A stretch of 64,000 bases of DNA from an uncultured Dorea sp. (lineage in GTDB: Bacteria; Bacillota; Clostridia; Lachnospirales; Lachnospiraceae): contig CAJUAM010000012.1 in the NCBI GenBank assembly GCA_910584615.1, forward strand, positions 8,212 through 72,211. The letters run 5' to 3'. The notes beneath the pieces were generated by a model, which made no database searches, was not told where the DNA came from, and saw nothing but the letters and a program-made list of their open reading frames with translations. How positions within the stretch are numbered: the first letter of the stretch is position 1; each line of letters opens with the position of its first letter. The translations under genes were made by a program, and so were the position numbers. Shown here in pieces: positions 62,864 through 64,000 of the stretch.

Positions 62864-63904
62864 ATGGTAGATAAAAAATATTGTATGAGTTCTTATATGG
62901 CTTTTCGCTATATTGAAGATGACAATAAAGATTTTTATGAGGGAATGGAACATTGTTGTATTAAACCAGTTCCAGACGAACAGAGAATTCTGGTTCATAC
63001 ATCTGATGATATTGACAGGGAGATTGAGAAACAAATAAAAATATTTGAAGGAAAGAAAAAAGGAATTCTTTTGTCGGGCGGCATGGACTCCGCTATTGTA
63101 GCCTCATATCTTGGTGGAAGTCATGCGTATACATTTAGGTTTCTTGGTGGAGAGTTTCAAAAAGAAGAGCTTGCCAGAGCAGAGTATTATGCGAAATATT
63201 ATGGACTGCTGCTTCATTATGTTGATATCAGCTGGGATACAGTGGCTTTGCATCTTGATGCGGTTATGAAAGCCAAAAATGCGCCGGTTCACTCCATAGA
63301 GCCTCAGATTTTACAGGCGGCACTTCAGGCAAAAGATGATGGTGTGGAACTCATGTTTGTAGGAGAAAGTAGTGACCTTATTTTTGGCGGTATGGATCAA
63401 CTGCTGGCAAAGGACTGGACTTTTGAAGAGTTTATGAAACGTTATATTTTTACAAATCCAGAGGATGTTCTTGCTGAGTCGGAAAGTATGCAGTATTTGT
63501 TTGAAAGGTATCGCAAGGGAAGCCATATAGATTTTCTTTCGTTTATGGATGATGTGTTTTCAATTGAGTCTTCCAGTTCTTACTTTAATGCTTTTGCAGT
63601 CGCAGATATGCCATATTACGATCCGTATGCAAAGTTAAAAATGGCAGATGAGTTGGATTTGTATCGCATACGGAATGGTGAATCAAAATATTTAATACGC
63701 GGACTTATGGCAAAAAAATATCCGGAAATTTCTGTTCCTGATAAAATAACCATGCCCAGACCAGTTGATACTTATTTTGCGGATTGGGGTGGACCAAAGC
63801 GGCATGAGTTTCGAAAGGACTTAGATATGAAACAATTTTCCGGAAATCAGAAATGGCAGATGTATTGTTTGGAAAGATTTTTGGATTTGAATGAGGCAGA
63901 ATAA
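62864..63904 (+). CDS. Asparagine-synthase-like PP-loop protein without glutaminase domain
   Basis: This is a 346-aa protein with the ATP-pyrophosphatase PP-loop SGGMDSAIVASYLGG (about residues 69-83) and the asparagine synthase C-terminal pattern (GESSDLIFGGMD, PYYDPY, NGESKYLIRGLM). The N-terminal glutamine amidotransferase domain of AsnB is absent. It could activate a carboxylate for amide or ester formation on a sugar or polyol, using free ammonia or a partner. The wall-polymer context suggests a decoration step. The exact reaction is unknown. Confidence 0.82.
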   Translation: MVDKKYCMSSYMAFRYIEDDNKDFYEGMEHCCIKPVPDEQRILVHTSDDIDREIEKQIKIFEGKKKGILLSGGMDSAIVASYLGGSHAYTFRFLGGEFQKEELARAEYYAKYYGLLLHYVDISWDTVALHLDAVMKAKNAPVHSIEPQILQAALQAKDDGVELMFVGESSDLIFGGMDQLLAKDWTFEEFMKRYIFTNPEDVLAESESMQYLFERYRKGSHIDFLSFMDDVFSIESSSSYFNAFAVADMPYYDPYAKLKMADELDLYRIRNGESKYLIRGLMAKKYPEISVPDKITMPRPVDTYFADWGGPKRHEFRKDLDMKQFSGNQKWQMYCLERFLDLNEAE

Positions 63905-63956
63905 TAACTTGGAAAAATGGACGATCTTTTATAGCTTTATAGAAATATGAGGATAT

Positions 63957-64000
63957 ATGATACTAAAAAACAGCAGGTATTCTGAACTGGCAGAGAAAAT
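63957..64000 (+). CDS. N-terminal start of an unrecognised gene (partial)
   Basis: ATG 63957, preceded by GAGG, opens a frame (MILKNSRYSELAEK) that runs off the right edge 52 nt after the previous stop. It is probably the next gene of the wall-polymer cluster. It is too short to identify. Confidence 0.5.
   Translation, partial: MILKNSRYSELAEK

Overview
The window reads as a chromosome segment of a gut-type member of the Lachnospiraceae (Clostridia). The reasons are a low-to-mid GC content, strong AGGAGG ribosome sites, a dnaG-rpoD-trmK-nif3 block, a PotC-PotD fusion, lantibiotic-immunity-type ABC genes and many hybrid histidine kinases. The family assignment is inference. No single marker fixes the genus.

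Layout. 0-6 kb: a UvrD-like helicase, a sugar-binding-type lipoprotein, a GH13 protein that has lost its catalytic residues, a TraX-like membrane protein, a DUF5662 protein and a tRNA-Leu(AAG). 6.2-8.9 kb: a gene graveyard behind the tRNA, holding an IS1182-type transposase remnant, a uracil-DNA-glycosylase-like gene, a 5'-truncated WYL regulator and a decayed AAA-ATPase-like gene. 8.9-16.5 kb: surface sensing and signalling, with a Gly/Tyr/Cys-rich secreted protein, an ECF sigma and RsgI-like anti-sigma pair, a stand-alone receiver, a hybrid kinase with Hpt, and a hybrid kinase fused to a DegV (fatty-acid-binding) domain. 16.5-21.3 kb: two MATE transporters around a Y-family polymerase and YolD pair. 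21.4-30.2 kb: core genes pap, dgt, dnaG, rpoD, trmK, nif3-like and a nucleoside kinase. 30.3-38.5 kb: a dCache hybrid kinase, a BcrA/MutFEG-type ABC cassette, an XRE regulator and a divergent two-component system. 38.7-48.4 kb: an HD hydrolase, the polyamine uptake operon with its cupin regulator, aroC, an L,D-transpeptidase, tgt and yajC. 48.5-53.4 kb: glycogen phosphorylase, a small hydrophobic-toxin/antisense-RNA locus, and nucleoside salvage (deoD, membrane protein, cdd).

From 53.4 kb the sequence becomes accessory. A frameshifted tyrosine recombinase lies between two 27-bp inverted sites. It is followed by a TnpB-like protein in which all three RuvC catalytic positions are substituted, and then by about 310 nt of structured, GC-rich noncoding sequence in the place where a TnpB guide RNA would lie. 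After that comes a wall-polymer gene set: three glycerophosphotransferase-type proteins (one fused to a propeller-like domain), a TagD-like cytidylyltransferase and an asparagine-synthase-like PP-loop protein. GC drops sharply at about 57.9 kb, inside the first of these genes, so this region looks mosaic.

The best candidates for undescribed biology are the catalytically dead TnpB-like protein with its putative RNA, the recombinase with inverted sites, the DegV-fused kinase, the GH13 pseudoenzyme and the small type I toxin-antitoxin locus.
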